A stretch of DNA of 64,000 nucleotides, from the NCBI RefSeq assembly GCF_900106765.1, contig NZ_FNNG01000005.1, forward strand, positions 1 to 64,000. Direction: 5' to 3'. The notes below the pieces were generated by a model, which was given only the letters and a program-made list of their open reading frames with translations, was not told the origin of the DNA and did no database searches. This DNA is from Tepidimicrobium xylanilyticum (GTDB lineage: Bacteria; Bacillota; Clostridia; Tissierellales; Tepidimicrobiaceae). Made by a program: the position numbers and the translations under genes. Of the stretch, positions 27,599 to 36,202 are shown piece after piece; the first letter of the stretch is position 1, and the number at the start of each line of letters is the position of its first letter.

Positions 27599-28603
27599 AT
27601 GAAAAAAGTTATTTTAATACTAATTAGTTCTATCCTATTAATAACCATGATTACAGGCTGCAATGGGGAGGATATAAATGAAATAAGTAATCAATTGGTG
27701 GAGGATATGGAGTCAAATAAAACAGAAAAAGTTGTAGAAAATGATGAAGAAAAGATAATGAAAGACTTTAATAATGCGATAAAAGGTGATATTGAGCCTT
27801 TCTTATTGGTGAAACTAATAGATGATATTATTGATAAGGTAAAAGTGGATTATGCCATTGAAATGGTATTGAAACTAGAAGAAATCCAAGGAAACTATAT
27901 AGAGAGGTATACAGAGGAATTATTTATGGAAGAGTATCAGATGGAACTAATTACCCTGTCTGATGTTTTTGATTCGGAATTAGCAGATAAGGAATATGCC
28001 AGTGAAGATTATCTATTCTTTAGTGTGGATAAAATAAAAGATATTAAGAACGAGAGTTTAAAGCAGTTGGTTGAAAAAATAATACAGGGAAAATATAAGC
28101 TCATCAATATGGAGGGAGCATATTACCCAATTATTGATTATGAAGGATTAAAGGTATATGAAGCTTATCTATCGGAGGATATAAAGGAATATATAGATTT
28201 AAAATCGATGGAGTCAAATATGCCCGTTATATTAGATGGAGGAATAACTATTTCATTTGATGAGTTGGCTGAAAGGCTTATAAGAACTGAGAATTATTTG
28301 TTGAAATATCCAGATAGTGTAAAGCATGAAGAAATACTAAGATTATATGGAGTATATTTGAAATTCTACTTTGAAGGTTCACCTAATACATTAATATATG
28401 ATTATGAAACTAAAACAATTAAAGAACATGTATTAGCAAGTTATGAAAAGGTAAAAAATATGGAGGGAACCATAACATCTGGAATAGTTTCAAAATACTT
28501 AGATATTATAAAGGAAAATGACAATTTAATAGATGAAAATGTACTATCTAAGGTAACTGAACTTCATAGTTTGGCTATTGCTACTTTGGAAGAACAAAAT
28601 TAA
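27599..28603 (+). CDS. lipoprotein of unknown function
   Basis: A 334-residue predicted lipoprotein: basic N-terminus and hydrophobic stretch, with lipobox MITGC, so lipidation at about C21. The mature part is acidic (many E, D) and mostly helical in look, with repeated hydrophobic/charged pattern. No family was recognised. It stands alone between the activase and the DJ-1 gene and is closed by a strong terminator. It is presumably anchored on the outer face of the cytoplasmic membrane. Confidence 0.7.
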   Translation: MKKVILILISSILLITMITGCNGEDINEISNQLVEDMESNKTEKVVENDEEKIMKDFNNAIKGDIEPFLLVKLIDDIIDKVKVDYAIEMVLKLEEIQGNYIERYTEELFMEEYQMELITLSDVFDSELADKEYASEDYLFFSVDKIKDIKNESLKQLVEKIIQGKYKLINMEGAYYPIIDYEGLKVYEAYLSEDIKEYIDLKSMESNMPVILDGGITISFDELAERLIRTENYLLKYPDSVKHEEILRLYGVYLKFYFEGSPNTLIYDYETKTIKEHVLASYEKVKNMEGTITSGIVSKYLDIIKENDNLIDENVLSKVTELHSLAIATLEEQN

Positions 28604-28614
28604 AACCCACCATT

Positions 28615-28662
28615 GGTCTAGTTCTACCCCCAAAACCTTCTAAAAGAACTAGACCTTTTTTT
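28615..28662 (+). terminator. terminator after the lipoprotein gene
   Basis: GGTCTAGTTCT and AGAACTAGACC pair across a loop of about 19 bases, followed by seven T. Confidence 0.85.
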
Positions 28663-28729
28663 AAAATCTTTCTAAAGGCTTGTTAAGTGGAGTATAATAT
28701 ATATGAGGATTATGTAAGGAGGGTTTTAA

Positions 28730-29305
28730 ATGAAGAAGATACTACTGTTGTTAGCAGAAGGTTTTGAAGAGGTGGAAGCTCTCACCACGGTAGATTATTT
28801 AAGACGAATGGACATAGTAGTGGATACCTGTTCTATTCATGGGGAAAAAAAGGTTATGGGAGCTCACAGGATAGCTGTGGAAGCGGATAAGACTTTAGCA
28901 GAAATAGACAGCTCAAAGGATTATGACGGAGTGGTTCTACCGGGAGGTTTGCCAGGTGCTACTAATCTAAGGGATGATGAAAGGGTAATAGAATTAGTAC
29001 AAGAGTTTAATGAAGAGGGAAAAATAGTAGCGGCCATTTGTGCAGCTCCTATAGTTCTTGAAAGAGCGGGAATAATAAAAGATAAAAAGGTTACTTCTTA
29101 TCCCGGATTTGAAGAGGATCTGAAGGGAAGCCAATACCTAGAAGATCTAGTGGTGCAGGATGGGAATATTATAACAGCTAGAGGTCCAGCGGTAGCAGTT
29201 TACTTTGCTTTGAGCATAGTGGAAAACTTAGTAGGTGCAGATAAGAAAGAGGAGCTTAAGAAGGATATTTTACTTAATATGGTGGAAGAACAGATTTGTA
29301 AATAG
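28730..29305 (+). CDS. DJ-1/PfpI family protein (YajL/ThiJ-like)
   Basis: A 191-residue DJ-1 superfamily protein. The nucleophile elbow AAICAAPIVL holds the reactive cysteine near residue 105, with the conserved acidic residue in LAEGFEEVEA near 15 and a GGLPGATNLRDD loop. This is the DJ-1/YajL subgroup, proposed to be a chaperone or deglycase-like enzyme acting on oxidised or glyoxal-damaged molecules. The activity is debated. AAGGAGGG precedes the ATG. Monocistronic with its own terminator. Confidence 0.88.
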   Translation: MKKILLLLAEGFEEVEALTTVDYLRRMDIVVDTCSIHGEKKVMGAHRIAVEADKTLAEIDSSKDYDGVVLPGGLPGATNLRDDERVIELVQEFNEEGKIVAAICAAPIVLERAGIIKDKKVTSYPGFEEDLKGSQYLEDLVVQDGNIITARGPAVAVYFALSIVENLVGADKKEELKKDILLNMVEEQICK

Positions 29306-29322
29306 ATTTTAACTTTGATAAG

Positions 29323-29345
29323 ATAGGCGGTTTTCGCCTATTTTT
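29323..29345 (+). terminator. terminator after the DJ-1 gene
   Basis: ATAGGCG-gtttt-CGCCTAT followed by TTTTC. Confidence 0.85.
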
Positions 29346-29399
29346 CTTTTTTTAAATGTATTATAATATAGATTAAGATGAACTTGAAGGAGGCTAAGC

Positions 29400-30008
29400 A
29401 TGAAGTTAAATAGAGAATTTTATAGTAGAAACACCTTAACAGTGGCAAAGGAACTATTAGGAAAGGTGCTGGTACATAATATAAATGGTGAAAAATTAAA
29501 AGGAATAATAGTGGAGACGGAAGCTTATTTGGGTATTAGGGACAAAGCAGCACATGCCTATGGAGGAAGAAAAACTAAAAGAGTGGAAGCCATGTATGGG
29601 TTGCCGGGTACTGCTTATGTTTATCTAATATATGGGCTGTATTATTGTTTCAATATTGTTACGGAAAAGGAAGGGGTTCCAGAGGCAGTTTTAATTAGGG
29701 CAATTGAGCCTATTGAAGGATTAGATTTAATGGCTAAGAATAGATTTGGAATAAGCTATGATAATTTAACTAAATATCAAAAAAAGAATTTAACTAATGG
29801 TCCAGGCAAGCTTACCAGAGCTTTAAATATAGATAAGGCTTTAAATATGATAGATCTATGCGGTGATAGATTATATCTGGAAGAAGGAGATAATAGTGAA
29901 TTTAATATAGTAGAGACTACAAGGATAGGCATTGATTATGCTGAAGAAGCTAAGGACTTCCCCTACAGGTTCTACATCCAAGGAAATTCTTATGTATCCA
30001 AATTGTAA
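29400..30008 (+). CDS. 3-methyladenine DNA glycosylase, AAG/MPG family
   Basis: A 202-residue base-excision repair enzyme of the alkyladenine glycosylase family. Seen: NTLTVAKELLGKVLV near the start, IVETEAYLG with the catalytic glutamate near 42, DKAAHAYGGRKTKR, YVYLIYGLYYCFNIVTE (the intercalating tyrosine region), and NGPGKLTRAL near 140. It removes 3-methyladenine, hypoxanthine and ethenoadenine from DNA. Length is typical of the short bacterial form. AAGGAGG precedes the ATG. No operon partner is evident. Confidence 0.92.
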   Translation: MKLNREFYSRNTLTVAKELLGKVLVHNINGEKLKGIIVETEAYLGIRDKAAHAYGGRKTKRVEAMYGLPGTAYVYLIYGLYYCFNIVTEKEGVPEAVLIRAIEPIEGLDLMAKNRFGISYDNLTKYQKKNLTNGPGKLTRALNIDKALNMIDLCGDRLYLEEGDNSEFNIVETTRIGIDYAEEAKDFPYRFYIQGNSYVSKL

Positions 30009-30081
30009 ACTTATTTTAATTGAAAAAGGCCCCTATATCTAGTATATTTAGATGGAGGCTGTAAATATTGGGGGGTAAGAG

Positions 30082-31053
30082 ATGAAGAAAAAATTTTGGA
30101 CAGCTTTTTTAATATCCTTGATAGTTTTTTCTGCTATATTTGCTACAATTGGACATCACGTACTTAATATGGATTCCACAGCTTATCAAGGAGAGGATGA
30201 GGAAGATTTAGAAACTGAGAAAAAAATAGAGGATAAAGGTGAAATATTATTCCTACTGATGGGAATAGATGATCAAGATGGTACTGGTGGTGTAGCCAGT
30301 GTAAAGAAAAAGAAGATAGAAGGAGAAAATAGGCATAAACCAACGGGGAAACGAACGGATACCATGATCCTCTGTAAATATAATTTTAACACTGGGGATA
30401 TTACCATGTTATCCATTCCTAGGGATAGCAGAGTTAATATAAGAGGGAGAAAATCCATGGAAAAGATTAACCATGCTCATTCCCATGGAGGACCTTACCT
30501 TGCTCTTGAAACCGTAAAGGATTTTTTGAATATAAATTTGGAATACTATGTAACGGTGGACTATTTAGCGGTAAAGGAAATAGTAAATGCTATTGGAGGA
30601 GTGGAAATAGACATACCTGAAAGGATGTACTATTACGATCCAATGGATAAACCACCATTGTTAATAGATTTTCAGCCTGGATTACAGACCTTAGATGGAG
30701 AAGATGCAATAAGGTTTTTAAGGTACAGACCAAAGGATAAAGGGGATTTAGGAAGAGTTGAAAACCAAAAATTATTCATGAAGGAATTTATAAAGCAAAC
30801 TTTAAAGCCTAGAAATATTATTAAATTGCCTAAAATGATAAAAACCTATTACGACTATGTGGATACCAATATACCTATAAATGTAATATTAAAAGGAGTA
30901 GGGACCGCTAATAAAATAGATTTGGAAAATATCAATACCAATGTAATACCGGGAGTAGGTAAATATATAGAAGGCCAATCCTTCTTTATTCCCGATGAGG
31001 AGGACACTAGAAAGTTAGTAGAGGAGTTATTTGGAGATTTTTTATTGGATTAA
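30082..31053 (+). CDS. LCP (LytR-CpsA-Psr) family wall polymer ligase
   Basis: A 323-residue membrane enzyme: one N-terminal helix (about 5-25), a short acidic linker, and an extracellular LCP domain (about 55-270). Family motifs are present: GKRTDTMIL with the conserved R-x-D for the pyrophosphate, IPRDSRVNI, a YYVTVDYLAVKEIVNAIGGVEIDI core and FLRYRPKDKGDLGRVENQK. LCP enzymes attach teichoic-acid or capsule-like polymers to peptidoglycan. A strong GGGGGG site precedes the ATG. It is followed after 27 bases by the isomerase gene and could be co-transcribed with it. Confidence 0.92.
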   Translation: MKKKFWTAFLISLIVFSAIFATIGHHVLNMDSTAYQGEDEEDLETEKKIEDKGEILFLLMGIDDQDGTGGVASVKKKKIEGENRHKPTGKRTDTMILCKYNFNTGDITMLSIPRDSRVNIRGRKSMEKINHAHSHGGPYLALETVKDFLNINLEYYVTVDYLAVKEIVNAIGGVEIDIPERMYYYDPMDKPPLLIDFQPGLQTLDGEDAIRFLRYRPKDKGDLGRVENQKLFMKEFIKQTLKPRNIIKLPKMIKTYYDYVDTNIPINVILKGVGTANKIDLENINTNVIPGVGKYIEGQSFFIPDEEDTRKLVEELFGDFLLD

Positions 31054-31080
31054 TCCTGTTATTTATTGAAGGAGGTTGCT

Positions 31081-32112
31081 ATGCAAGCGGATGAATTGAG
31101 AAAGGATAGGAAAAAGGAGCATATAGATTATTTTCTAAAATCTACTTTTAAAAGCTCCACCCTTTTTGAGGATGTATTTATAGAACATAATTCCCTACCA
31201 GAATTGGACTTAGGTGAAATAGATACTAAGACGCGCTTTTTAGACAAGAATATCGATTATCCTATAATGATAAATGCTATGACTGGAGGAACTGAGTTTT
31301 CCCGGGAAATAAACAAAAGCCTGTCAAAAATTGCAAAGGAATACAAAATCCCCATGGCTGTTGGTTCTCAAACCATAGCCTTAAGGGATGAGGACAGCTA
31401 TGATTCCTTTAAAATAGTTAGAAAAACTATCGGAAGTGAAGGGGTAGTAATTGCAAATTTAAATGGCTATGCTACTTTAGAGGATGTAAAGTTTGTCATG
31501 GACTTAATTGAAGCAGATGGGCTTCAAATTCATTTAAATCCTGCGCAAGAATTGGTAATGAAGGAAGGGGATAGGAACTTTAGAGGCATATTAAATAATA
31601 TTGAAAAAATAGCTTCTAATATAGAAAAGCCAGTTATAGTTAAAGAAGTTGGCTTTGGTATATCCATGGAAGTAGCCAAAAGATTATATGATATAGGAAT
31701 AAGGTATATTGATGTATCGGGGAAAGGCGGCACCAATTTTATAGAAATTGAGGACAGAAGGTATAATGAATTAGATTTTACAGATATCTATTCCTGGGGA
31801 ATTCCAACTGCATTAAGCCTACTCAAATGTAGGAGAATAGGAGAGGATTTAACGCTAATAGCCAGTGGTGGAATTAGAACTAGCTTGGACATATTGAAAT
31901 CATTAGTGCTAGGAGCAAGTCTTGTGGGCATAAGTGGCATGATTTTAAGGGAGTTAATAGGTGGGGGTTACGAAGGGGCTAATAAGTATATGGAAGGTTT
32001 AACCTATAAATTAAAGGCATTGATGCTGTTAACGGGAAGTAAAAATGTTGAAGAATTAAAAAAGCTCCCCTATAGTGTAAAAGGAGAGCTTAAAGATTTG
32101 CTTATGCATTAA
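31081..32112 (+). CDS. fni: type 2 isopentenyl-diphosphate isomerase
   Basis: A 343-residue FMN-dependent enzyme that interconverts isopentenyl and dimethylallyl diphosphate. Motifs: RKKEH at the N-terminus, MINAMTGGT near 67, AVGSQ, IHLNPAQE near 148, GFGISME, VSGKGGTNFIEIE and ASGGIR near 262. The ATG at 31081 has AAGGAGG before it. A TTG 15 bases earlier is not needed. Its stop codon overlaps that of the convergent DUF2207 gene through a shared TTAA. It contributes to isoprenoid precursor balance for quinones or undecaprenyl phosphate. Confidence 0.93.
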   Translation: MQADELRKDRKKEHIDYFLKSTFKSSTLFEDVFIEHNSLPELDLGEIDTKTRFLDKNIDYPIMINAMTGGTEFSREINKSLSKIAKEYKIPMAVGSQTIALRDEDSYDSFKIVRKTIGSEGVVIANLNGYATLEDVKFVMDLIEADGLQIHLNPAQELVMKEGDRNFRGILNNIEKIASNIEKPVIVKEVGFGISMEVAKRLYDIGIRYIDVSGKGGTNFIEIEDRRYNELDFTDIYSWGIPTALSLLKCRRIGEDLTLIASGGIRTSLDILKSLVLGASLVGISGMILRELIGGGYEGANKYMEGLTYKLKALMLLTGSKNVEELKKLPYSVKGELKDLLMH

Positions 32113-33899
32113 AAACCTCCTGCTCCGCCACCGCCAGCACCAGCACCTCCACCACCAGAAAATCCACCGCCACTTCCTGATGAGGTAACGGTTGAGAAGG
32201 AATTATTCAAACTACTTTGGAAGGAGTTTTGCCCCTTAGATCCAGTATAATAATACCAATATGCCCAATGACCGGGGATATTGCTTTCTGGAATCAAATT
32301 TTTAAAATTCTTTAGAGAATTGAAGTTAACTCCTAAAGCTAAGGCATATATTAATGAGGTATCCAAGGGTAAAGAAAGGTCTTTAATGTTAAGGCTGTCT
32401 TTGACCCTTTTCATATCCCTTATAAAATATCGCCATTTTTTGTACTGTATATATCCATAATCGGATTTTCTGAAGAAAAGGATTACTCCATATATTAATG
32501 CGAACATGGAAACAAATATCAGAATTATCCCGTAATATGCATTGAAAACCACCGATAGGATTGCAAAGATGAAGGCTAAAATAAAGAATATTATTAAAAA
32601 TATACCAGGTTTTTTACCCCTATCATCGAAATAGCCCATTTTATTAGCATCTTCCTTTACTTTCTTATACCAGGTGTTATAAGATTTACTAAAATCTATT
32701 CTATTTTTCTTTCCATAATTTTCTATATCCTTAGTAGTTACAATATCTCCATTCCCTATTTTTTCAAATAACCAATGGATGAAGTACTTCTCGTGGTCCA
32801 ATAGGGGATCGGTGGATTTATCATGTCTTGTTAATTTGAAGTTCTTAATATTTTTCTTATATTCTCCTTTTTCATCAATGGAGATATATCCTTTTCTAGC
32901 TAGGTCGAATATTGTAGCCATTATGGAATTGGTATTCAACATACTGTAGTTTAAATAGGCAGCTACTGCAGGGGTACAATCATCTGGATATAAGCTGCTA
33001 TCAGAGAGTTCACGGTAATCTATATTCCTTCTCAATCTATAGAATGTGAAGGTTATAAAGGCCATTCCTAATGCTGCTATCAAAGCAGATATGTTATTAA
33101 ATACTTTTCTATTTGCTTCTTTTCTGATCTGCTTTTCTTCCATTTCTTTCATATTGGCTAGCTCTTCTTCTATTATTTCATCATATGCATCCTTAGGGAT
33201 TATATTAGTTGAATTTGGGATAAAGTTAGTTGGGAATAATATTCTGGCCTCTATAAAGGTTTTATTAGATACATTTTCAATTTGTAATCTAATCAAATTA
33301 TCTTGTTGAAAGTTGATAGTTCCATTAGATGGGCCATGGGCAAATATATGCACTTTATCATTTTTTGGTTGAGGTAATTTAATATTTACAGCAAAGAAAT
33401 CTATAGGTGTGCTATTTTCATTTCCTAAGAATTTGTAATATAATTCTCCGGTATCATTATATTTAATGGCCACATCCTTGATGGTATAGTATAATCTAAA
33501 GGTTTTTTCTTCATCCTTTGATGGGGAGAATATTTTAATGTTTATTCCCTTGTCCTTTTGGAGGGTCGTAAATACATTGCTATCTCCATTTCTAGCCTCA
33601 TTCACATGAGTATAAAGTACTTCTTCTCCTTTAATCATTTCTGCTACTTGAAGACCTTCTAATCCATCGGTCCCTGTTAGTATTATTTCTCTAAATACAC
33701 CATTAAACTTATCATTAAATTTAAATGTGATGTCTTCAACGATTTTTAAATCTCCATTTTCCACTATTTCTGAGTCGACTAGCCATCTGGTTATAACGAG
33801 TGATTCTTCAGCTTTTCCATATATGGGGAAACCTATTAATATGAATAATACAATTAAAAAAGCAGTGCTAATTTTTAAATATTTCCTTATTATAATCAC
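32109..33899 (-). CDS. DUF2207 membrane protein with glycine-rich tail
   Basis: A 596-residue exported membrane protein: signal sequence (about 5-28), extracellular beta-rich DUF2207 domain (about 30-240), membrane helix (about 272-292), cytoplasmic region, two further helices near 435-480, and a C-terminal tail of serine and glycine (SGGGFSGGGGAGAGGGGAGGF). The function is unknown. The family is often near stress or envelope genes. The start is uncertain: GTG at 33899 lies inside the AAGGGGTGAT ribosome site, and the codons that such a site would normally serve are ATT/ATA, so a non-standard start is possible. Confidence 0.78.
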   Translation of the reverse strand: MIIIRKYLKISTAFLIVLFILIGFPIYGKAEESLVITRWLVDSEIVENGDLKIVEDITFKFNDKFNGVFREIILTGTDGLEGLQVAEMIKGEEVLYTHVNEARNGDSNVFTTLQKDKGINIKIFSPSKDEEKTFRLYYTIKDVAIKYNDTGELYYKFLGNENSTPIDFFAVNIKLPQPKNDKVHIFAHGPSNGTINFQQDNLIRLQIENVSNKTFIEARILFPTNFIPNSTNIIPKDAYDEIIEEELANMKEMEEKQIRKEANRKVFNNISALIAALGMAFITFTFYRLRRNIDYRELSDSSLYPDDCTPAVAAYLNYSMLNTNSIMATIFDLARKGYISIDEKGEYKKNIKNFKLTRHDKSTDPLLDHEKYFIHWLFEKIGNGDIVTTKDIENYGKKNRIDFSKSYNTWYKKVKEDANKMGYFDDRGKKPGIFLIIFFILAFIFAILSVVFNAYYGIILIFVSMFALIYGVILFFRKSDYGYIQYKKWRYFIRDMKRVKDSLNIKDLSLPLDTSLIYALALGVNFNSLKNFKNLIPESNIPGHWAYWYYYTGSKGQNSFQSSLNNSFSTVTSSGSGGGFSGGGGAGAGGGGAGGF

Positions 33900-34032
33900 C
33901 CCTTCAAAATGGTATAGCAGTATTTATATATTAAAACTGTAATCATATTATACCCTATATTTATATCGGTGAAAATTAATTATATAATATAGGTGTAAAA
34001 GATATTGATTATTTATTTAAGGATGTGAACAT

Positions 34033-35016
34033 ATGAAAAAAAGTATTTTATCTGCTTTAAAAAGGAAGAGTGATTTGTTTGTTTCTGGCGAAAGCATAAG
34101 CAATGAACTGGGCATAAGCCGTACGGCAGTATGGAAGCATATTAAAGCTCTGAGGGAGGAAGGATATGATATTGAATCGGTGCATAAAAAGGGATATAGA
34201 TTATTATCCTGTCCCGATATACTAACCTTAGAGGAAATAGAGGAATATTTAACTACCGACTTTATAGGAAGGAATGTTTATTATTTTGATAGCCTTTCCT
34301 CTACTAATAATAAGGCAAAGGAGATGGCCTTAAAGGAAAAGGAAGGCACTATTATAATAGCTGAAGAGCAGACTAAAGGAAGGGGCAGGTTAGGTAGGAA
34401 TTGGGTTTCGCCCAAGGGGAAGGGTATATGGATGAGCATAATATTAAAGCCTGATATGATTCCTTCTGAGGTAGCAAAATTGACCTTAATAGGAGCAGCA
34501 GCGATCAATAGGGGATTAGAGGCAATGGGAATTAACTCTTACATTAAATGGCCTAATGATATTTTAATCGAAGACAAGAAGGTATGTGGAATTCTTACAG
34601 AGATGAGTTGCGAGTTGAATATGATAAACTACGTGATCATGGGAATAGGCATTAATGTAAATTTAGATAAAGAGGATTTTAATAGGGAGTTGAAGGATAA
34701 AGCCACATCCTTGAAGCTGGTTACTGGAAAAAAAATAGATAGGAAAAGGCTAATAGGAAATATATTAAATCATCTGGAAAACCTTTATATTCCCTTTAAG
34801 GAAAGGGGGGATATCTCTAAAACCATTCGTATATCCAGAGAAAAATCTATATTAATTGGAAGGGAAATTAGAGTAATAACAGGCGATAAGGAACTAATAG
34901 GCAAGGCATTAAGTATAGATGATGAAGGCCAATTGGTGGTTGAATTTAAAGATGGTAGGGTGGAAAAAGTTTTCTCCGGAGAGGTTTCAATTCGAGGATT
35001 AAAAGGGTATATTTAG
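34033..35016 (+). CDS. birA: bifunctional biotin-protein ligase and biotin operon repressor
   Basis: A 327-residue BirA with the N-terminal winged helix (about 1-60, GISRTAVWKHIKALREEG), the central ligase domain (about 75-265) with the biotin/ATP loop GRGRLGRNWVSPKGKGIW near 117-134 and KWPNDIL near 172, and a C-terminal SH3-like domain. It biotinylates carboxylase subunits and, as biotinyl-AMP complex, represses biotin uptake genes. The convergent bioY gene carries two BirA boxes (35609-35698), which are direct evidence for the repressor role. AAGGATGTGAAC precedes the ATG. Confidence 0.95.
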   Translation: MKKSILSALKRKSDLFVSGESISNELGISRTAVWKHIKALREEGYDIESVHKKGYRLLSCPDILTLEEIEEYLTTDFIGRNVYYFDSLSSTNNKAKEMALKEKEGTIIIAEEQTKGRGRLGRNWVSPKGKGIWMSIILKPDMIPSEVAKLTLIGAAAINRGLEAMGINSYIKWPNDILIEDKKVCGILTEMSCELNMINYVIMGIGINVNLDKEDFNRELKDKATSLKLVTGKKIDRKRLIGNILNHLENLYIPFKERGDISKTIRISREKSILIGREIRVITGDKELIGKALSIDDEGQLVVEFKDGRVEKVFSGEVSIRGLKGYI

Positions 35017-35047
35017 CCCATTAGAGTGTTTTCTAATGGGCTATTCT
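35015..35047. terminator. bidirectional terminator between birA and bioY
   Basis: AGCCCATTAGA-gtgttt-TCTAATGGGCT followed by ATTCTTTT. It overlaps the last codons of bioY on the minus strand. Confidence 0.75.
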
Positions 35048-35595
35048 TTTGCTAAATTTACCCTTCTGAGTATTCGGACTGCTGTTGACGAGGATAAGAT
35101 GGTTTTTAACGTATCCCCTGGCAGAAATATTAGGCAGCCAGTTTTTAAAGCTGTGGAAAAGGTAATTGATTTTCCTATTACCATATTGAGAATTAGGTAC
35201 ATATAGGGAACTCCAAATATATATATAGTAAAGGTTCCTGCTAAACTTGCCAAAAATATTCGCTTTAAATTTAAGCGTTCTCCACTATGAGAAATCTTAC
35301 CTACTACATATGCTGCAAATATAAATCCAATTAAAAATCCAAAACTGGGGCTTAATACTGTTTGAGGTCCTCCAGAAAATCCAGCAAATATTTTTACCCC
35401 AGATAGACCCAAAAGGACATAGATTAACTGGGAAAGGCTACCTAGTTTAGGACCAAGCAATAGGCCAGAAAGCAAAACGAACATACTCTGTAATGTAATG
35501 GGAACTTCTCCTACAGGTATACTTAAAAAAGCTCCAACAGCAGTTAATGCAGTGAATAAGGAAGTTATAACTATTTCTCTTGTAGTTAGCTTCAT
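35041..35595 (-). CDS. bioY: biotin ECF transporter S component
   Basis: A 184-residue membrane protein with six hydrophobic helices and the BioY signature: VGAFLSIPVGEVPITLQSMFVLLSGLLLGP near the start and GGPQTVLSPSFGFLIGF in the middle. It binds biotin and works with a shared energising module (EcfA, EcfA', EcfT) that is not in this window. The ATG has GGAGGG before it. Expression should be shut by BirA-biotinyl-AMP through the tandem boxes around the promoter. Confidence 0.93.
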   Translation of the reverse strand: MKLTTREIVITSLFTALTAVGAFLSIPVGEVPITLQSMFVLLSGLLLGPKLGSLSQLIYVLLGLSGVKIFAGFSGGPQTVLSPSFGFLIGFIFAAYVVGKISHSGERLNLKRIFLASLAGTFTIYIFGVPYMYLILNMVIGKSITFSTALKTGCLIFLPGDTLKTILSSSTAVRILRRVNLAKE

Positions 35596-35608
35596 CTAAT
35601 CCCTCCAT

Positions 35609-35698
35609 ATGTAAACTATTATTGATAAAAAGGTTGACAATTAAATTGTAAAATTAAATTGATTAAATGTCAACCTAAAAATATTATATGGTTAACAA
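35609..35698 (-). promoter_or_regulatory. bioY promoter flanked by two BirA operator boxes
   Basis: Box A at 35609-35640: ATGTAAACT, 14 bases, GGTTGACAA. Box B at 35667-35698: ATGTCAACC, 14 bases, GGTTAACAA. Both fit the Firmicute BirA pattern TTGTAAACC-N14/15-GGTTTACAA. Between them on the minus strand is TTGACA (35673-35668), 17 bases, TACAAT (35650-35645). Box B covers the -35 and box A lies just downstream of the start site. Confidence 0.85.
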
Positions 35699-35731
35699 TA
35701 TCCAAAAATATTTATTCTATTATTTTTTTAC

Positions 35732-35790
35732 TTGACAAAGAGAAATAGCGTGTATATACTGTTAATAGATAATATAAACAGCATATACAC
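35732..35790 (+). promoter_or_regulatory. gntR-ABC operon promoter with YtrA-type operator
   Basis: TTGACA (35732-35737), 17 bases, TATACT (35755-35760). GTGTATATACTGTT (35750-35763) and AACAGCATATACAC (35777-35790) form a dyad overlapping the -10 and the start site. Its outer GTGTA...TACAC ends match the AGTGTA-TACACT style of YtrA-family operators, so autorepression by the GntR protein is likely. Confidence 0.75.
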
Positions 35791-35825
35791 ATTTAACACT
35801 ATTTACTTTTATTAGGAGGATGGCT

Positions 35826-36200
35826 ATGAAAATTATAGTATCTAATTCATCAGATGAACCCATCTACGAACAGATATCAAAACAGATAAAGGGAATGATT
35901 TTAAAAGGGCAATTAAAGGAAGGGGATTTACTTCCTTCCATTAGGGGATTGGCCAAGGAGCTTCAGATATCTGTTATTACCACTAAAAGGGCTTATGATG
36001 AATTAGAAAGGGAAGGATTTATAGAGACGGTACAGGGGAAGGGCTCTTATGTGGCAGGACAAAACAAGGAGCTTATGAGGGAGAAAAAGCTAAAAATAGT
36101 AGAGGAAAAGCTAATGGAGGTAGTAAAGGAGAGTAAACAGCTAGGTTTAAAATATGAGGAAGTAGAAGAAATGTTAAAAATTTTGTTTCAGGAGGTATAG
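35826..36200 (+). CDS. GntR family regulator, YtrA subfamily
   Basis: A 124-residue repressor: GntR winged helix (about 10-75, PIYEQISKQIKGMILKGQLKEG and SVITTKRAYDELEREGFIETVQGKGSYV) with only a short helical tail, the YtrA subfamily length. Such proteins control the ABC transporter genes next to them, often in reply to wall-active antibiotics. Two in-frame ATGs occur. The second (35826) has the better distance from AGGAGG. The operator at 35750-35790 suggests autoregulation. Three ABC genes follow without gaps of more than 15 bases. Confidence 0.9.
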   Translation: MKIIVSNSSDEPIYEQISKQIKGMILKGQLKEGDLLPSIRGLAKELQISVITTKRAYDELEREGFIETVQGKGSYVAGQNKELMREKKLKIVEEKLMEVVKESKQLGLKYEEVEEMLKILFQEV

Positions 36201-36202
36201 AC

